Shown: piece by piece, positions 61,092 through 64,000 of the stretch | Numbering within the stretch: position 1 is the stretch's first letter | Layout of the letters: every line of letters starts with the position of its first letter | From: CAWBJP01 sp963789165 | GTDB lineage: Bacteria > Actinomycetota > Acidimicrobiia > IMCC26256 > BP-133 | Reading direction: 5' to 3' | Assembly: GCA_963789165.1 (NCBI GenBank) | Contig: CAWBJP010000007.1 | Span: 124,001 to 188,000, forward strand | Length of the DNA stretch: 64,000 bases | The notes under the pieces: generated by a model | Databases searched by the model: none | The model's input: only the letters and a program-made list of their open reading frames with translations | Told to the model about the DNA's origin: nothing | Translations under genes and position numbers: made by a program

Positions 61092-62171
61092 TCAGGCGCT
61101 CTCGAGCACCGAGGTGTAGAGGGCGGTGAAGCGCTCGGCCAGGCGGTCCATGGAGAACGCCGCCGCCCGGGTGGTCCCCGCTTCGACGAGCTCGCCGGCC
61201 AGCGCCGTGTCGGTAAGGACCCGGTGCAGCGCCCCGGCCAGAGCGGAGGCGTCCCCCGGCGGGACGAGGAGTCCCTCCCGGCCATCGCGGACCACGTCCC
61301 GGTAGCCGGAGATGTCCGAGGCCACCACGGGCGTGCCCGCGGCCATGGCCTCCAGGAGGACCACGCCGAAGGACTCACCGTGCAGGGAGGGCGCGCACAG
61401 GGCGGTGGCGGCCCGCAGGCGCCGGGCCATCTCCTCGTCGGAGAGGCGCCCGAGCCACTCGACCCGTCCGGATGTCCCGGGTGCCTCCAGGCGCAGCCGG
61501 TCGGTCTCGGGGCCCTCGCCCGCCACCCACAGCACCGCGTCACCCCGCAGGCGGGCGAACGCCTCCAGGAGCACCTCGAGACCCTTGCGGGGCTCGTGAC
61601 GACCGACGAAGAGCAGCGCGGGCCGCTCGCTGGGCCAGGGATCGGCCTTGGCGAAGCGGTCCACCTCCACGCCGTTGGGAAGGACGCGGCACGCCCCCCC
61701 CAGCCAGCGCTCGGCCAGGTCCCGGGCCTCGGGGGAGACGGCCGTGCGGAGCGCCAGGCGGTTGGCGAAGGCCCGCATGAAGGGACGGAGCCAGACGTAG
61801 GCCGGGACCCGTCCCGAGGCGTGGAAGGTGCCGACCGACGGGGTCCCTCCCCACAGCAGGGTGGCCTGGCTGGGACCCGGGACCAGGGGCTCGTGGAGAT
61901 GGATGACGTCGGGGGCCTCCGCCCGGATCACCTCCACGGTGCGCCGCATGGCGGCGGGGTCGGGAGCGATGGGGGCCACCGAACCGTTGGCGGCGAAGGG
62001 GATGCAGCGCCCGACATCGACGACGCCGGCTTCGGGCGGGGCCCCGTCGCACGGCCCCAACACCGTCGCCGCCACCCCCCGGGCCCGCAACGCCCGGGCC
62101 AGCCCCAAGGTCTGGCCCTGGACGCCGCCGGGACGGGCCAGCGAGTACGGGCACACCAGCAGGATCCGCAT
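61092..62171 (-). CDS. pimA: Phosphatidylinositol alpha-mannosyltransferase (GT4)
   Basis: 359 residues. Retaining GT-B glycosyltransferase: MRILLVCPYSLARPGGVQGQ, HLHEPLVPGPSQATLLW, VLPNGVEVDRF, LFVGRHEPRKGLEVLLEAFA and the nucleotide-sugar site SLHGESFGVVLLEAMAAGTP with EX7E glutamates. It adds the first mannose to phosphatidylinositol. The start follows the patA stop directly (TAGATG), and pgsA-patA-pimA is the standard PIM initiation cluster, which supports the specific assignment. Confidence 0.92.
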   Translation of the reverse strand: MRILLVCPYSLARPGGVQGQTLGLARALRARGVAATVLGPCDGAPPEAGVVDVGRCIPFAANGSVAPIAPDPAAMRRTVEVIRAEAPDVIHLHEPLVPGPSQATLLWGGTPSVGTFHASGRVPAYVWLRPFMRAFANRLALRTAVSPEARDLAERWLGGACRVLPNGVEVDRFAKADPWPSERPALLFVGRHEPRKGLEVLLEAFARLRGDAVLWVAGEGPETDRLRLEAPGTSGRVEWLGRLSDEEMARRLRAATALCAPSLHGESFGVVLLEAMAAGTPVVASDISGYRDVVRDGREGLLVPPGDASALAGALHRVLTDTALAGELVEAGTTRAAAFSMDRLAERFTALYTSVLESA

Positions 62172-63086
62172 CTACCTTCCCACCGCCTCCGCTACGAAGT
62201 CACTGGGCCAGTTGGGCTGGAGGAGGTGCCACTGCTCGGGCGCCCGGCGCACCAGCGACTCGAGCTCATCGGCGATGACCTGGGTGATGCGGGCGATGTC
62301 CTCCCGCAGCCGCCCCTGGCGGGCGACCGGGATCGGAGGGCAGAAGATCAGGCGGTGACCGTGGGGACCGTCGAACAGGAGGGTGGAGGGAATGATGTCG
62401 ACCCCGGCCCGCAGGGCCAGGGTGGCGGGGCCGCCGGGCAGGGTGGTGCGCTCCCCGAAGAACTCCACCTCCACGCCCGTTCCTGACATGTCACGGTCGG
62501 ACAGCAGGCCGACGATCCGGCCCTCCCCCAGAGCCCGGAGCAGGGTCGAACCGGCGCCGTCGCCGACGGGCACGATCTCCATGCCGAGTTGCCGGCGGTA
62601 GGCACAGAACCACTCGAACAGCTCCGGGGGTTCCAGCACCTCGGCCACGGTGGCGGGCCGGTAGCCCCGGGCCGCCATCCAGGCGCCCCCCAGGTCCCAG
62701 TTGCCCAGATGGGGGGTGACGAAGATCACCCCCCGCCCGCCGGCACTGGCCGCCTCGACGTGCTCGAACCCCTCGACGACGACATTCCGGCCCAGAGATT
62801 CCGGGGTTTCCCGGGGAAGGCGGAAGATCTCCAGCCAGTAGCGGGCGTAGGAACGGAACGCCTCGTCCACCGCCTGGTTCAGTTCCGACTCCCCCATGCC
62901 GGGCCCGTGGACCCGGGCCAGGTGGCGGGCCAGCATGGTCCGCCGGCCCCTCATGGCCAGTCCCATCACGCGACCCAGAAGGCCGGCGCCGGGACCGGTG
63001 AGACGGTCGGGAAGAGCGAGGGCGACCGCCGCCCCGGCACGGTAGGCGAGATAGGTCGACCGGGCCTTCAGGCGGGTGGTGGCCAC
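62172..63086 (-). CDS. patA: Phosphatidylinositol mannoside acyltransferase (LpxL/HtrB family)
   Basis: 304 residues. Acyltransferase motif FVTPHLGNWDLGGAWMAARG with HxxxxD, then IVGLLSDRDMSGTGVEVEFF and ALRAGVDIIPSTLLFDGPHG. It transfers an acyl chain to the mannose of PIM at the cytoplasmic membrane face. GTG 63086 is chosen as start (VATTRLKARSTYLAYRAG), 8 bp after the pgsA-like stop; the frame is open further upstream but only as a shadow. Context with pimA and pgsA supports PatA. Confidence 0.9.
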   Translation of the reverse strand: MATTRLKARSTYLAYRAGAAVALALPDRLTGPGAGLLGRVMGLAMRGRRTMLARHLARVHGPGMGESELNQAVDEAFRSYARYWLEIFRLPRETPESLGRNVVVEGFEHVEAASAGGRGVIFVTPHLGNWDLGGAWMAARGYRPATVAEVLEPPELFEWFCAYRRQLGMEIVPVGDGAGSTLLRALGEGRIVGLLSDRDMSGTGVEVEFFGERTTLPGGPATLALRAGVDIIPSTLLFDGPHGHRLIFCPPIPVARQGRLREDIARITQVIADELESLVRRAPEQWHLLQPNWPSDFVAEAVGR

Positions 63087-63094
63087 GCCGGAAG

Positions 63095-63937
63095 TTAGGG
63101 ACGGGTCCGGCCCCGCAGCTTCCGAAGCTGGGACCGCACCCCCGCGGGTGAGCTCCCGGAGTCCGCCCACCACCGGGCCAGGCGCGATTGTCCGGGGTCG
63201 GAGGGGTTCGGGCGGGACGACACCCGCCAGCGGACAGGCCGGGTCCGCTCGCCCGGGGGACGGGAGTCCACGCGCCAGCGGGCCATGCGGGAATCCGAGG
63301 AGGGCTCCGGCCAGGCGCTGATCCACCACGCCTTGGCCCGGCCGGGGTCCGTGTCGACCCGGGACGGGCTGGCCTGGCGCCACACCTTGAAGAAGCGCTG
63401 CACAGCTGTCATCCCGGTCAGGACGAGCAGGATCCACAGCGCCGGGATCAGGGCGGAGAACATCAGCCCGAAGCCCAGCACGAACATCCGCTCGGCCCGC
63501 TCCATGAGGCCGCCTCGACCGTCGAGGCCGAGCGCCTCGGCCTTGGCCCGCTCGTAGGACACGACCATGGCCAGGGCGGCCACGGCGAAAGGCAGCAGCG
63601 TCAGCTGCGGATCGCGGCCGGCCAGGTACCAGGTGGCGCCGCCGAGCACGAGAGCGTCGGACACCCGGTCGGCCACCGAGTCGAAGAAGGCCCCCCGCTT
63701 GCCGCTGGTCCCGCCCGCCTTGGCCACCGCCCCGTCGAGCACATCGGTGCACCCGGAGACGAACAGCCCGACCATGGCCAGGAACAGGTGCCCGCTGGCA
63801 ATGGCGGCGCCGGTGAAGGCGGATGCGGCCAGGCCCAGCAGGGTGATCTGGTCGGCTGTGAAACCGGCGCGGCGCAAGCGGAGCCCGACGGGGCGCAGGC
63901 CCCGCTCCACCCCGTCCCGGAGCCGATGATCCAGCAT
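63095..63937 (-). CDS. pgsA: CDP-alcohol phosphatidyltransferase (phosphatidylinositol phosphate synthase type) with Trp/Arg repeat tail
   Basis: 280 residues. The CDP-alcohol motif DVLDGAVAKAGGTSGKRGAF followed by FDSVADRVSD fits D-x2-D-G-x2-A-(K/R)-x8-G-x3-D-x3-D. Five or six membrane helices occupy about residues 28-185. In actinobacteria the homologue makes phosphatidylinositol phosphate from CDP-diacylglycerol and inositol phosphate. The last 85 residues are unusual: hydrophilic, with three similar units (ARWRVDSRPPGERTRP, VRWRVSSRPNPSDPG, ARWWADSGSSPAG). ATG 63937. Upstream 63938-64000 shows nothing I can name. Confidence 0.88.
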   Translation of the reverse strand: MLDHRLRDGVERGLRPVGLRLRRAGFTADQITLLGLAASAFTGAAIASGHLFLAMVGLFVSGCTDVLDGAVAKAGGTSGKRGAFFDSVADRVSDALVLGGATWYLAGRDPQLTLLPFAVAALAMVVSYERAKAEALGLDGRGGLMERAERMFVLGFGLMFSALIPALWILLVLTGMTAVQRFFKVWRQASPSRVDTDPGRAKAWWISAWPEPSSDSRMARWRVDSRPPGERTRPVRWRVSSRPNPSDPGQSRLARWWADSGSSPAGVRSQLRKLRGRTRP

Positions 63938-64000
63938 GTGGCCACTTCCAGGTGCTCGCGACTGTACGCACAGAGGTTAGCAGCGGCCCTGACCAGGACC

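Noticed and set aside
60887..61100. Small proteins encoded across repeat B (for example with ELCFRRDR)
   Set aside because: The peptide arises from the inverted-repeat DNA in either direction and in both copies; no ribosome binding site or codon signal.

Overview
The window is about 70% G+C chromosomal DNA of a high-GC actinobacterium. An uncultured member of the Acidimicrobiia or a related deep lineage is my best guess. Support comes from a phosphatidylinositol/PIM start set (pgsA-patA-pimA), DUF2510, DUF3048 and DUF6167 family proteins, Pup-free classic actinobacterial housekeeping clusters, many GTG/TTG starts, and many genes that look leaderless (a TANNNT hexamer 6-9 nt before the start codon and no Shine-Dalgarno). 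No rRNA, tRNA, CRISPR array, phage or complete IS element was seen.

Most of the minus strand is one long housekeeping backbone. Read from right to left it is pgsA-patA-pimA, pdxS-pdxT-yebC, ruvC-ruvA-ruvB-yajC-secD-secF-apt-rel, hisS-aspS, rarA-alaS-ruvX-mltG-aroE, aroC-aroK-aroB, aroQ-pepQ. As I remember it, this is close to the order in Mycobacterium tuberculosis, so it is an ancestral actinobacterial block. Accessory genes are spliced into it. These are a subtilase and an S9 peptidase between aroB and aroQ; a large island between aroC and aroE; a giant GlmS-like SIS protein and a cupredoxin-like lipoprotein between hisS and rel; and a GH26-like glycosidase, a TetR-aldehyde dehydrogenase pair, an LPRTG surface protein and others between pdxS and pimA.

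The aroC-aroE island (about 7.4-22.7 kb) holds an excisionase-type HTH protein, a prepilin peptidase, a hemerythrin and a branched-chain-type ABC importer. The importer is packed into two fused proteins (LivH-LivM, and MFS-LivF-LivG) followed by a membrane-tethered binding protein. The island continues with an AbiEi/DUF559 protein under twin palindromes, msrA, an acyl-CoA synthetase, a small Rho_N-type protein, a double cupredoxin lipoprotein, a PhyH dioxygenase and a DUF4388 protein.

Three repeat families stand out. (A) A short GC-rich palindromic repeat with core GGGGACACCCC occurs at eight loci, both between genes and in frame inside AroE, AlaRS, AspRS, the S9 peptidase and the RuvA/RuvB junction. 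(B) Two non-coding elements with long terminal inverted repeats and a conserved internal hairpin (52.6 and 60.9 kb) look like MITEs. (C) A 72-bp tandem repeat carrying a 27-bp palindrome lies between the AbiEi-like gene and msrA.

Many conserved genes are broken by single-base indels, nearly all one-base insertions (alaS about six times, acs twice, apt, ruvX, ruvB 3' end, scramblase, DUF4388, LPRTG protein twice). Since several are essential, base-calling error in the assembly is the likely cause, and apparent fusions created this way (RuvX-MltG, RuvB-YajC) should not be believed.
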